The position numbers and the translations under genes are program-made. A stretch of 64,000 nucleotides of DNA from Corticicoccus populi (GTDB taxonomy: Bacteria; Bacillota; Bacilli; Staphylococcales; Salinicoccaceae). Below are positions 1 through 7,264 of the stretch, piece after piece. The first letter of the stretch is position 1. Every line of letters starts with the position of its first letter. Location: the NCBI RefSeq assembly GCF_042686195.1, contig NZ_JBHUOQ010000003.1:196681-260680 (forward strand), in the 5' to 3' direction. Below the pieces are notes generated by a model. That model had not been told where the DNA came from and ran no database searches. It saw only the letters and a list, made by a program, of their open reading frames with translations.

Positions 1-504
1 GTTAATACACTAATTTATCCTGTCCCGAATCCTGAACTGCCGTTTTTAGGTGTACATTTGACCAACATGATTCACGGCGGCGTTGATGTCGGGCCGAATG
101 CTGTTCTTGGACTGAAAAAAGAAGCGTATACGAAACTCGGTCTTCACTTGAGGGAAACTGCTGAAATTCTGACTTTCCCGGGGCTTTACAGGATGGGAAT
201 AAAAAATATGAAGGAAGCAGCGGGTGAATACTACCGGTCCTTCAATAAGAAAGCTTTTGTAAAAGAAGTGAATAAATTAATTCCTTTAATTAAACCAGAG
301 CAGCTGACTCCAATGGAAGCAGGCGTCAGGGCTCAGGCAATGAATCCTGACGGATCTTTAGTGGATGACTTCCATTTTGAGGAGAACGCATACAGTCTCC
401 ATGTTTTGAACGCGCCGTCACCGGCAGCAACATGTTCCATTGAAATCGGCAGAGAAATTGCAAAACGCTTTGACAGCACGGGCGGTAAAGATAAAAAGAT
501 ATAA
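1..504 (+). CDS. lhgO: L-2-hydroxyglutarate oxidase (LhgO), C-terminal part
   Basis: The reading frame is open from base 1, so this is the 3' end (167 residues) of a gene that starts outside the window. It resembles the C-terminal part of FAD-dependent L-2-hydroxyglutarate oxidases of the DAO family, which oxidise L-2-hydroxyglutarate to 2-oxoglutarate at the membrane. The stretches PNPELPFLGVHLT and HGGVDVGPNAVLGLK (about residues 9-38 of the fragment) fit the substrate/FAD-binding region, and a late segment with NAPSPAATCSIEIG fits the C-terminal FAD contact. The N-terminal GxGxxG FAD motif is outside the window. A strong terminator follows directly, so this is the last gene of its transcript. 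Confidence 0.85.
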   Translation, partial: VNTLIYPVPNPELPFLGVHLTNMIHGGVDVGPNAVLGLKKEAYTKLGLHLRETAEILTFPGLYRMGIKNMKEAAGEYYRSFNKKAFVKEVNKLIPLIKPEQLTPMEAGVRAQAMNPDGSLVDDFHFEENAYSLHVLNAPSPAATCSIEIGREIAKRFDSTGGKDKKI

Positions 505-510
505 TTTTAA

Positions 511-533
511 GACAGCATGTGCTGTCTTTTTTT
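511..533 (+). terminator. Rho-independent terminator after lhgO
   Basis: Perfect 7-bp stem (gacagca/tgctgtc, 511-526) with a 2-base centre, followed by seven T residues. Confidence 0.85.
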
Positions 534-592
534 GTGACAATACATGACAGCTTTGAGAAGATAGAGAGAATTATTAAACAGGGGGAATTGGT

Positions 593-1099
593 ATGGGAGT
601 AATAATCAGACCGGTACAAATCCGTGATGCGGAAAATGTACTGATTCATTTGGAAAAGTGTATGGATACATACAGGGAGCAGTTGATGACTGAAGCAGAT
701 GAGCTCACTTTGACAACGGCTGAAGAGGAAAAAGTGATTATGGATATATCTGAAAGTGACTTATTTTTAGTGGCTGAATCAGAAGGAGAAATTATAGGCA
801 CTTTAACGATGTCAGGGTTAAAAAGACGGAAAGTCAGTCATGTGGCAGTATTCGGAATGGCAGTCCAGAAGGAGTATACCGGCGGCGGAACCGGAGGCAG
901 ACTGATGGAATATATGATTGATTTTGTCAGTAATCATAAAACACTGTGTAAAATCGAATTAGAGGTGTTCGAGCGTAATCAGAGGGCGGTATCTTTTTAT
1001 CAAAATTTTGGATTTAAAGAAGAAGGACGTCTGAAGAATCATGTGAAGATGGATGACATGTTTCAAGACTTATTAGTTATGGGTAGATACTTGAACTGA
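593..1099 (+). CDS. GNAT family N-acetyltransferase
   Basis: A 168-residue single-domain GNAT protein, expected to move an acetyl group from acetyl-CoA to an amine. The N-terminus starts IIRPVQIRDAENV, typical of beta1-alpha1. The acetyl-CoA loop (motif A) reads VQKEYTGGGTGGRLMEY, where the usual Arg/Gln of RxxGxG is Thr. Motif B (ELEVFERNQRAVSFYQNFGF) is intact and contains the common NxxAxxFYxxxGF signature. The ATG at 593 has a GGGGGAA ribosome site 6-10 bases upstream. A paralogous GNAT gene follows 34 bases later, so the pair is probably a tandem duplication in one transcript. The substrate cannot be told. Confidence 0.85.
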   Translation: MGVIIRPVQIRDAENVLIHLEKCMDTYREQLMTEADELTLTTAEEEKVIMDISESDLFLVAESEGEIIGTLTMSGLKRRKVSHVAVFGMAVQKEYTGGGTGGRLMEYMIDFVSNHKTLCKIELEVFERNQRAVSFYQNFGFKEEGRLKNHVKMDDMFQDLLVMGRYLN

Positions 1100-1133
1100 A
1101 TGGATTTTATTATAAAGAATGGGAGTTGTCGAT

Positions 1134-1643
1134 TTGGAATATGTGATTCGTGAAGCAGTACTGAGCGATGCCAAACAGTTAATTAAACATAAAGAGATTG
1201 TGACGGAGGAAAACCCGGACACTCTGGCGACACCTGTCGAAGATCATTCACTGTCTTTGAAAGAGCAGGAAGAAATGATTGAGAATACAGGAGATGAAGA
1301 CATGGGGCTGGTAGTTGAAGCGGACGGCAGAATTATCGCCATTATCAACTTGTTTCAGCTCGACAGGAAGAAGTTTGAGCACGTCTGTCAGTTTGGAATC
1401 AGTGTACAGGAACAGTATTCAGATCACGGGATTGGCTCTGAACTGATTAAACGTGCAGTTGAACATGCAGAAAAGAGTACGGTACTCGAGAAGATTGTGC
1501 TGGATGTGTTTTCTAATAATGAATCAGCAGTGAGTTTTTATAAAAGTCTCGGTTTTGTAGAGGAAGGACGCCAGGTCCGGCAGGTTAAACTTGAAGACGG
1601 TTATACCGATTTAATACAAATGGCACTATTCACGGACAAATAG
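1134..1643 (+). CDS. GNAT family N-acetyltransferase (tandem paralogue)
   Basis: Second copy of the tandem GNAT pair, 169 residues, sharing the VQxxY...G.G and DVFSNNESAVSFYKSLGF signatures with the preceding gene. I chose the TTG start at 1134 rather than the in-frame ATG at 1119. A GGGAG ribosome site sits at 1121-1125, eight bases before the TTG, and the protein then begins MEYVIREAV, which places beta1 at the expected distance. The motif A loop is QYSDHGIGSELI, with Ser in place of the usual first Arg/Gln. The substrate is unknown. It could be a ribosomal-protein or small-amine acetylase. Confidence 0.82.
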   Translation: MEYVIREAVLSDAKQLIKHKEIVTEENPDTLATPVEDHSLSLKEQEEMIENTGDEDMGLVVEADGRIIAIINLFQLDRKKFEHVCQFGISVQEQYSDHGIGSELIKRAVEHAEKSTVLEKIVLDVFSNNESAVSFYKSLGFVEEGRQVRQVKLEDGYTDLIQMALFTDK

Positions 1644-1645
1644 AA

Positions 1646-1777
1646 AAATACTTTAAAATTAAAGTTGGATTTAAAGGGTTAAAGCTTGTTTATTCGGGAA
1701 TAGATACAGTAGATGAGGCGTTGTATGTTCAGGTGGGGTTGAATCATAAGGAGCATGTATATTACACTAACATATGA
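1646..1777 (+). pseudogene. Possible gene remnant (C-terminal fragment)
   Basis: Between the GNAT gene and the next small gene there is an open frame without a start codon. It reads like protein (KYFKIKVGFKGLKLVYSG, then DTVDEALYVQVGLNHKEH) and ends at a TGA at 1775-1777. There is no ribosome site or start, and the frame runs backward into the GNAT gene. I do not recognise the family. It looks like the tail of a deleted gene. A chance open frame is the alternative. Confidence 0.3.
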
Positions 1778-1806
1778 CGATAATTAAAGAAATTAAGGAT
1801 GATTGT

Positions 1807-2115
1807 ATGGCGAAATGCCAAAAATGCGGCCGTGAATGGCGCGGTGCAGCAATAATAAAAAGATATATCACACTTAAACCGGATGTGGAGTGTCCGCATT
1901 GTGGAGAGTCCCAATACTTAACTAAAAAATACAGACGAAGAAGTCTTTTGTCGGTATTGCTGCTGCCGCTTTTAATATTCATCCCTATATTTGCAGGGTT
2001 TGGTCTATTTACAGTGTTGTTTACACTTGCCGCGATTTTCAGTGCAATTATTGGTGTACAGCTGTTCACTATAGAACTGTCGAATATACCTGAAACACGA
2101 AGAGACGGTGCATAA
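1807..2115 (+). CDS. Small zinc-ribbon membrane protein (TIGR04104-like)
   Basis: A 102-residue protein with an N-terminal zinc ribbon, CQKC at residues 4-7 and CPHC about 30 residues later, followed by a basic stretch (KKYRRR) and two hydrophobic segments (LLSVLLLPLLIFIPIFAGF and a second one of about 20 residues). This matches the small CxxC...CxxC plus membrane anchor proteins of Firmicutes, whose function is unknown. I used the ATG at 1807, which has AAGGATG upstream, rather than the earlier ATG at 1774. The next gene is a paralogue of the same layout, 26 bases downstream. Confidence 0.7.
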   Translation: MAKCQKCGREWRGAAIIKRYITLKPDVECPHCGESQYLTKKYRRRSLLSVLLLPLLIFIPIFAGFGLFTVLFTLAAIFSAIIGVQLFTIELSNIPETRRDGA

Positions 2116-2141
2116 CTTAATCTTTACATGAGGTGATAATA

Positions 2142-2501
2142 ATGACACGATGTACAAATTGTGATGAAAAATGGACGGCTAAAACTAAAATTAAAGGATC
2201 GGTCACACTGGACCGTCATATTATATGTCCGGAGTGCGGGGAAAAGCAGTACTTATCAGCGAAATTTCAGAGAATGAGTATTATTTTAGTAATGATTACT
2301 TCAGCTGTTTTGATTCTGACCTCAGCATTTTTTGACGTGGGTGTATCCTTCATAGTCATCGAGGCACTGCTTTTATTCCTGATTAATATTGCGTATATTT
2401 ATTTTGGTATGACATTAACAGACACTGATGAAACCATGGATGCATTCTTTGAACGTTTTGAAGGAAATGGAAAGTATAAAGAAAGCCATCCATACAGGTA
2501 A
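2142..2501 (+). CDS. Small zinc-ribbon membrane protein (TIGR04104-like), paralogue
   Basis: A 119-residue protein with the same plan as the preceding gene: CTNC near the N-terminus, CPEC about 30 residues on followed by GEKQYLSAKFQR, then two transmembrane segments and an acidic C-terminus rich in D and E. The start is the ATG at 2142, with GAGGTG at 2130-2135 as ribosome site; a GTG at 2133 lies inside that site. The GE(S/K)QYL(T/S)xK(Y/F) motif after the second Cys pair is shared by both copies and marks them as paralogues. The function is unknown. Confidence 0.7.
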   Translation: MTRCTNCDEKWTAKTKIKGSVTLDRHIICPECGEKQYLSAKFQRMSIILVMITSAVLILTSAFFDVGVSFIVIEALLLFLINIAYIYFGMTLTDTDETMDAFFERFEGNGKYKESHPYR

Positions 2502-2523
2502 ATGATGTGAATTAATATATTGA

Positions 2524-2555
2524 GCACATGACGTTTTAACGTCATGTGCTTTTTT
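2524..2555 (+). terminator. Rho-independent terminator
   Basis: Twelve-base perfect inverted repeat (gcacatgacgtt / aacgtcatgtgc, 2524-2549) followed by six T residues. It ends the zinc-ribbon pair. Confidence 0.9.
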
Positions 2556-2653
2556 GGTGAAAGAAGAGATATTGTATAAAACTGTGAATTTTGAGAAAAT
2601 GAAGAAGGATTAAAAAAGAAAATTATTATTTAATTATAGAAAGGATTTACAGT

Positions 2654-3391
2654 ATGAGACAGATCTTTGCATATGAGAACCAGCATGATTTTGAGAAGTA
2701 TCAACAGACTGCGGATATCTTATTTGAACGGCTGTTGAAATACAAAAACATTTTGGAAGAAGAATATAATCTTTTGGATGCACCGAAAGCTATAGTGTGG
2801 ACATCTAAAGATATCGCGGTAAATATACTCAGCAGTGTACCGGTACCGGCATATACTTCAAGAGACGTGATATTTATGACACCGGATAAAGATGAGTGGA
2901 AAGAAGTGATGACAGTTCAGCTTGACGGCAGGGAGGATGCTGAGGTGGCATCATATTATGCATCATTTGATGAGAGACAGATTCTGACGATACTTGCACA
3001 TGAACTGACGCATCATATTGAGTTTTTTCCAGATGACTTTGATGACTATTCATCCGGGATTTGGTTCGAAGAGGGAATGTGTGAATATCTCCCGAGACGC
3101 ATTCTGATGGATGATGAAGCGTTCAATCAGGAAGTAGAAGTTCACAGCCGGCTGCTTGAACTATTTGAAGATAAATACGGCGAACGTTCAGTCGAAGATT
3201 TTGGTTCAGACAGCTACAACGACAGTATGTCCGGGATTATGTTTAATTACTGGAAAAGCTTTATCACTGTTAAATATGTGGTTGAAGAATTATATGACGG
3301 TGATATACAAAAGGTATTTAAAATACATAATGACTGGCATGAGAATTACAGAGAACAAACATTCAGTGAATATCTTGGGATTGATGTGTAA
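2654..3391 (+). CDS. Putative gluzincin-type metallopeptidase (HExxH protein)
   Basis: A 245-residue soluble protein with HELTHH at residues 116-121 and GIWFEEGMCEY at 135-145. An HExxH helix followed about 20 residues later by a WFEEG-type Glu is the zinc-site layout of gluzincin peptidases, so H116, H120 and E139 or E140 are likely zinc ligands and E117 the catalytic base. There is no signal peptide and no membrane segment, so it probably acts in the cytoplasm. I do not recognise the family. The ATG at 2654 follows an AAGGATT-like ribosome site. A methyltransferase gene starts 42 bases downstream on the same strand. Confidence 0.7.
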   Translation: MRQIFAYENQHDFEKYQQTADILFERLLKYKNILEEEYNLLDAPKAIVWTSKDIAVNILSSVPVPAYTSRDVIFMTPDKDEWKEVMTVQLDGREDAEVASYYASFDERQILTILAHELTHHIEFFPDDFDDYSSGIWFEEGMCEYLPRRILMDDEAFNQEVEVHSRLLELFEDKYGERSVEDFGSDSYNDSMSGIMFNYWKSFITVKYVVEELYDGDIQKVFKIHNDWHENYREQTFSEYLGIDV

Positions 3392-3433
3392 CAAGGGATG
3401 CTTAAGGCTGTTAAATTACAGGAGGAAACATAA

Positions 3434-4171
3434 ATGAAGAATGAATGGGAAAAAGATTTTTATGCTGAGCAGTATGAAATGATGAAAACTATAAATGTGA
3501 AGAAGGATGAAAGTCTCGGCAGTACGCTTTTGGAACAGGCCGGGAGAGTCCCTTCAAGGGTACTCGAGCTTGGTTCCGGGGACGGCAGCTTATCGAGGGT
3601 GCTTTCAGAGTCTGTAAAGTCAGTGACGGCTGTGGAGCTGGTTACAGATATGGTGGAATATTCGAAGGGTTTCAATATACCGAATGTACATTATATAAAT
3701 GATGATTTTTATACGGTATCATTTAATCATTCGTTTGATCTGATTCTTTATATTGACGGTTTTGGTATCGGCAGCGATGATGATCAGCTCAAACTTTTGA
3801 AAAAGATAAAGTACTGGATGGATGCAGATGGGACTGTGCTCATTGATATATACCACCCGGATTACTGGAGAAAAACTGCCGGAAGAAAAATGCAGCTTAG
3901 TAAAAATATTATCAGAGAGTACGGTTTTGATAAGGATGAATCTGTGATGAGAGATTCCTGGTGGTATACAGGCCGTGAAGAAGAAGCGGTCAGTCAGCAT
4001 TTGAAGTGTTATACTGCTGATGAAATTTATTATTTATGTAATAAGGCGGGGCTTGAAGTGACAGGTTACTTTCCCGGAGGGAAGATGGATTATGAGACTT
4101 TCACTTATTACGAAGTGTCACCATTGTCAGAGTGTATGATGTACAGGATAAAAGCTGTACATAAAAAATAA
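3434..4171 (+). CDS. Class I SAM-dependent methyltransferase
   Basis: A 245-residue protein with the class I methyltransferase fold. Motif I is RVLELGSGDGSLSRVL (about residues 38-53). The acidic end of beta2 (VTAVELVTDMVEYS) would bind the SAM ribose, and SFDLILYIDGFGIGSD is the motif IV region. The ribosome site is AGGAGG, 6 bases before the ATG. It lies just behind the HExxH protein and may be co-transcribed with it. A bidirectional terminator follows. The substrate cannot be inferred. Confidence 0.8.
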   Translation: MKNEWEKDFYAEQYEMMKTINVKKDESLGSTLLEQAGRVPSRVLELGSGDGSLSRVLSESVKSVTAVELVTDMVEYSKGFNIPNVHYINDDFYTVSFNHSFDLILYIDGFGIGSDDDQLKLLKKIKYWMDADGTVLIDIYHPDYWRKTAGRKMQLSKNIIREYGFDKDESVMRDSWWYTGREEEAVSQHLKCYTADEIYYLCNKAGLEVTGYFPGGKMDYETFTYYEVSPLSECMMYRIKAVHKK

Positions 4172-4173
4172 AA

Positions 4174-4206
4174 GAAGCACTTCCGAAACCGGAAGTGCTT
4201 CTTTTA
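4174..4206. terminator. Bidirectional terminator between convergent genes
   Basis: Twelve-base perfect stem (gaagcacttccg / cggaagtgcttc) with a 4-base loop, A-rich on the left and T-rich on the right. It serves the methyltransferase and the convergent DUF6176 gene. Confidence 0.88.
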
Positions 4207-4210
4207 TTTT

Positions 4211-4564
4211 TTACTCGTGATGTGACATATAATCTCTAAGATGATTTGGAATCATTACAACCTCATTTTTTAAATCGCGCGGACGGAATGTTTTATCAAT
4301 GCACTTATCCCAGTACTGCAGATGTTTGGCATCAATGCAGTTTTGGATCTCTTTTGATGTGCCGCCGTGGTCTGACTGGACGGAATACCAGTACAAGTAT
4401 TCGTGTTCACCGATTTTGTCCCTCATAATGGTTTCGATAAACATCTTCTCACCATCCAGTGTAACAAGAACATCTTGCATGTTTTCATTTAAAAAAGCCA
4501 TCCACTCATCGACAAGTTCACTTTTCCCTTGTTTCACTCTAAATTTTGTTAACTCAACCTGCAT
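4211..4564 (-). CDS. DUF6176 family protein
   Basis: A 117-residue protein starting MQVELTKFRVKQGKSELVDEW, with a later segment EYLYWYSVQSDHGG and the end VMIPNHLRDYMSHHE. This fits a small, widely spread Firmicutes family of unknown function that looks like a dimeric alpha/beta-barrel (ABM-type) fold. There are no obvious catalytic motifs. The gene is monocistronic, between a terminator and a divergent AhpD-like gene. Confidence 0.7.
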   Translation of the reverse strand: MQVELTKFRVKQGKSELVDEWMAFLNENMQDVLVTLDGEKMFIETIMRDKIGEHEYLYWYSVQSDHGGTSKEIQNCIDAKHLQYWDKCIDKTFRPRDLKNEVVMIPNHLRDYMSHHE

Positions 4565-4703
4565 TATTCAGGACTCCTTCCGATTTCATCTACACCATAA
4601 TACAACATTTTTAAGCTTTGTCAATCACCTTTTGGAAAATTATTGTTATATTAAAGATGTAATAATTTTTACACAATACAGAAGATTGAAAAGGATGGAT
4701 AAT

Positions 4704-5054
4704 ATGAGTCATTGGAAACAGTTGAATACCCGTGCACAAAGGAATACAAAGCGCCTTCAGGAAACAGTTCCCGATACGATGAGTGCATTTAAAAAACTTC
4801 AAAATGCTGCTTATAAAACGGGAGTTTTAGATGAAAAAACGAAAGAATTTATCGCATTGACCTATGCAGTTGCAGATAAATGTGAAGGATGTATCGGAAA
4901 TCATGTCAATAAACTGGTGAAACTCGGAGCGACACGGGAAGAAATCGCAGAACTTGCAGGTGTTGCGATTGTGATGGGCGGCGGTCCCGGAAGTGTCTAT
5001 GGTGGAAAAGCACTTGAAGCGTATGATGAGGCAGTGGGCGGAGATATGGAGTAG
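4704..5054 (+). CDS. Carboxymuconolactone decarboxylase / AhpD-like protein
   Basis: A 116-residue protein of the AhpD/CMD family. The redox signature CEGCIGNHVNKLVKLGATREE (residues 61-81) has the CxxC...H layout of AhpD-type alkylhydroperoxidases, so thiol-dependent peroxidase or disulfide activity is likely. The C-terminal GGGPGSVYGGKALEA is typical of the family. I used the ATG at 4704, which has AAGGATGG 5-12 bases upstream; an in-frame ATG at 4695 overlaps that ribosome site. The physiological substrate is unknown. The arginase and OsmC genes downstream have their own promoter-like sequence. Confidence 0.8.
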   Translation: MSHWKQLNTRAQRNTKRLQETVPDTMSAFKKLQNAAYKTGVLDEKTKEFIALTYAVADKCEGCIGNHVNKLVKLGATREEIAELAGVAIVMGGGPGSVYGGKALEAYDEAVGGDME

Positions 5055-5147
5055 AAGGGTTTTGAAATTGTTTACTTAGTTTTTGCTTCTTATATTATTT
5101 GATCAAGTAAACGAGTCAGGATGTTTGTATTCATTTTAGTGGTTTAT

Positions 5148-5176
5148 TTGTACGAATTTTTGGATAATAGTATTAT
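5148..5176 (+). promoter_or_regulatory. Predicted SigA promoter of the arginase-OsmC pair
   Basis: TTGTAC (5148-5153), 17-base spacer, TATTAT (5171-5176), about 25 bases before the start codon at 5202. The -10 hexamer lies inside a perfect 13-base palindrome (5164-5176, ATAATA-g-TATTAT). Farther upstream is an 8-base inverted repeat GTTTACTT/AAGTAAAC (5070-5077 and 5105-5112), possibly an operator. Confidence 0.55.
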
Positions 5177-5201
5177 GCATTGATATTTAGGAGGGGAAAT
5201 A

Positions 5202-6143
5202 ATGAGTAATATCTATGGAAATACACCGCCTTTTCTTGGCGCAGAGAATTTAACGGGTGAAGAAAATTATAATACAGACGTCATCGTGTATGGTGTTCCC
5301 TGGGAGGGGGCATGTACATGGGGGGACTATACAGGGTGTGAGCTCGGACCGAAGCAGATCAGACTGTCATCTGCAAGATACAGTACATATCTGCCTGAAC
5401 TCGATCATATTAATGTTGAAGAGCATCTCTCTTTGGGGGATGTTGGAGATGTAAGTGTTGTGCCGCATGATGTGCCGGAGACGATGGAGCGCATTGAGTC
5501 ATTCGCAGAGAATCTTTGGAAACAGGATAAATTTCTCGTCGGGCTCGGCGGTGATCATGGTATCACTTATCCGATTGTAAAGGCTTTGACGAACACAGGG
5601 AAGAAAGTAGGAATTATTCACCTGGATTCCCATTATGACAATATGCCGCATCATGAAGGTGATTTATATGCGCGCAGTACACCGTTTAAGCGCTTGTATG
5701 AGACAGAGGGCGTACGTAATGAGTCTTTGATTCATACGGGGATTAAAGGCGCGCGTAATAAGCCGGAGACAGGCAGACTTGCGAAAGAAGCGGGTGCTGT
5801 GACATTGACGATTAATGACATTCGTGAGCAGAAAGACTTAAGGAAGTATGCCAATAAAATTTATGATCTTGCGGCAGAAGATGTCGATGTTGTGTATTTG
5901 ACAATATGCAGTGATGTACTTGATTTTGCGTTTAATCCGGGCGGCCCGGTGGATGGGAACGGGCTGACCTCCTATGAGTTGTGTACGATGATTTATGAAT
6001 TTGGTAAACGCGGCCTGTGCGGTATGGATTATGTCGAAGTATATCCACAGTCTGATGCCAATCAAAATTCAGCACACTTTGTGTCAACAGCTGTTCTATA
6101 TGTACTTGCCGGACATGTTCACGGCGGTCACAGTGAATCATAA
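5202..6143 (+). CDS. Arginase/agmatinase family (ureohydrolase) protein with variant metal site
   Basis: A 313-residue ureohydrolase-fold protein, a family that hydrolyses guanidino groups (arginine, agmatine, guanidinobutyrate, formimidoylglutamate) with a dinuclear metal centre. GGDHG (H119) and LDSHYD (D142, H144, D146) match the first two metal motifs. In the third motif, usually SxDxDxxDP, the sequence is TICSDVLDFAFNPG: the first bridging Asp is Cys236, D238 and D241 remain, and the Pro after the last Asp is Phe. The RBS is AGGAGGGG before the ATG at 5202. The OsmC gene is 26 bases downstream, so both are probably one transcript. The substrate cannot be assigned, and 'agmatinase' would be a guess. 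Confidence 0.75.
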   Translation: MSNIYGNTPPFLGAENLTGEENYNTDVIVYGVPWEGACTWGDYTGCELGPKQIRLSSARYSTYLPELDHINVEEHLSLGDVGDVSVVPHDVPETMERIESFAENLWKQDKFLVGLGGDHGITYPIVKALTNTGKKVGIIHLDSHYDNMPHHEGDLYARSTPFKRLYETEGVRNESLIHTGIKGARNKPETGRLAKEAGAVTLTINDIREQKDLRKYANKIYDLAAEDVDVVYLTICSDVLDFAFNPGGPVDGNGLTSYELCTMIYEFGKRGLCGMDYVEVYPQSDANQNSAHFVSTAVLYVLAGHVHGGHSES

Positions 6144-6169
6144 AAGTGTAAAGAAAGGAGAGTGTGAAG

Positions 6170-6586
6170 ATGAAGGTTGTTTCAAGGTGGCAGGGAGATA
6201 TTTTATTTGAATCAACAGGTGAGAATTCCGGCCATTCGGTGAAGATGGACGCTAAAAAAGAAGCCGGCGGTTCAGGAAGTGCACCGTCTCCGATGGAAAT
6301 GGTACTTCATGGTGTTGCCGGCTGCATGGGTATTGATATGTGCGTGATTATGCGGCATCACATGGATAAAGTAACAAAATTAGAGCTCGAACTAAACGGT
6401 GACCGTGCAGAAACAGAGCCAAAACGCTATACCAATGTTGAAATCCTTGTGAGTATAGATGGTGATGTTCCACGTAAAACAGCACAGCGTGCAGTAGATT
6501 TATCTCTTGATAAATACTGTTCAGCAGTAAATTCGCTGAATGCTGAGGTTACTGCAGTACTTGAACTTAACGGAGAACAGAAATAA
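6170..6586 (+). CDS. OsmC family protein
   Basis: A 138-residue OsmC/Ohr-type protein, a family of thiol peroxidases and stress proteins. It has the N-terminal beta-sheet (GENSGHSVKMDAKKEAGG), the PSPMEMVLHGVAGCMGID helix containing the first conserved Cys, and KYCSAVNSLNAEV with the second Cys near the C-terminus, the usual peroxidatic/resolving pair. I chose the ATG at 6170, nine bases after AAGGAG; a GTG at 6164 is too close to that site. It is co-transcribed with the arginase-family gene. The substrate is not known. Confidence 0.85.
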   Translation: MKVVSRWQGDILFESTGENSGHSVKMDAKKEAGGSGSAPSPMEMVLHGVAGCMGIDMCVIMRHHMDKVTKLELELNGDRAETEPKRYTNVEILVSIDGDVPRKTAQRAVDLSLDKYCSAVNSLNAEVTAVLELNGEQK

Positions 6587-6587
6587 A

Positions 6588-6610
6588 GACAGCTGAGGCT
6601 GTCTTTTTTT
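6588..6610 (+). terminator. Rho-independent terminator after OsmC gene
   Basis: Six-base stem gacagc/gctgtc with a 4-base loop, then seven T residues. It overlaps the stop codon of the convergent lipoprotein gene. Confidence 0.85.
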
Positions 6611-7214
6611 ATTCTTCATAAAAATCAGTATCCTGAAGATTTTTGTTGTGGAGTGTCACTGCAGTAATTCTGTCATCCCTGTCATATGTCAGCATCGTGT
6701 AAAATCCATTCTCAGTGTCCCCGTCATAAAACATTCTAAAATTTCCGGGCTCATCAAAGGTCGGCCATCCGTAATTTTCAACAGCGTCTGACTTATAAAA
6801 TTCTTCAGGGAAAATAATAATACCGTCTACCTGGACATCCTGTGTATCGCCGGCAGCTTCAACAGGATAATTGAAAGCTATCGGACCGTAGCTGTAATAT
6901 GTGCCGTCGACAATCTGACCGCTTTCTTCTGGTTCTCCGAGCTGTCTTACCATATAATCATATGTTGAAAAAATAGAAACGCCTTTGTAATCATAGCTGG
7001 CAGAGAAAAAATTTGAAATAAATACATCGCTGGTAATATCAACTTCCGTGATTTCTTCGGGAACTGTTTCTTCCTCTTCTGCATTTTCATCGGTGTCGTC
7101 AGTATCTTCAACTGTTTCCTCCTCTGTACTATCCGAATCATCTGATGAGAATATGGACACGAAGCAAGATACAAATAAGAAGGGAATACAAAGCATCAGT
7201 AGAATGAATTTCAT
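6609..7214 (-). CDS. Putative secreted lipoprotein, unknown function
   Basis: A 201-residue protein starting with a signal peptide (MKFILLMLCIPFLFVSC). The last four residues, FVSC, form a weak lipobox with Phe rather than Leu at -3. A very acidic, low-complexity linker follows (about residues 24-55, rich in D, E, T), then a globular domain of about 140 residues containing GVSIFSTYDYMVRQLGEP, like a small extracellular surface-protein domain. I do not recognise it. The ATG at 7214 fits the ribosome site AAGGGTGG better than an in-frame GTG at 7223. It lies 50 bases behind coaW on the same strand and is probably co-transcribed. Confidence 0.65.
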   Translation of the reverse strand: MKFILLMLCIPFLFVSCFVSIFSSDDSDSTEEETVEDTDDTDENAEEEETVPEEITEVDITSDVFISNFFSASYDYKGVSIFSTYDYMVRQLGEPEESGQIVDGTYYSYGPIAFNYPVEAAGDTQDVQVDGIIIFPEEFYKSDAVENYGWPTFDEPGNFRMFYDGDTENGFYTMLTYDRDDRITAVTLHNKNLQDTDFYEE

Positions 7215-7264
7215 TACAACCACCCTTTTGATTTTTTAGTTAAGCTTTCGATGATAATCCGTGT

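Noticed and set aside
4299..4703. Long N-terminal extension of the AhpD-like protein
   Set aside because: The open frame runs back over the opposite-strand DUF6176 gene, and the extra residues look like antisense. The ribosome site fits ATG 4704.
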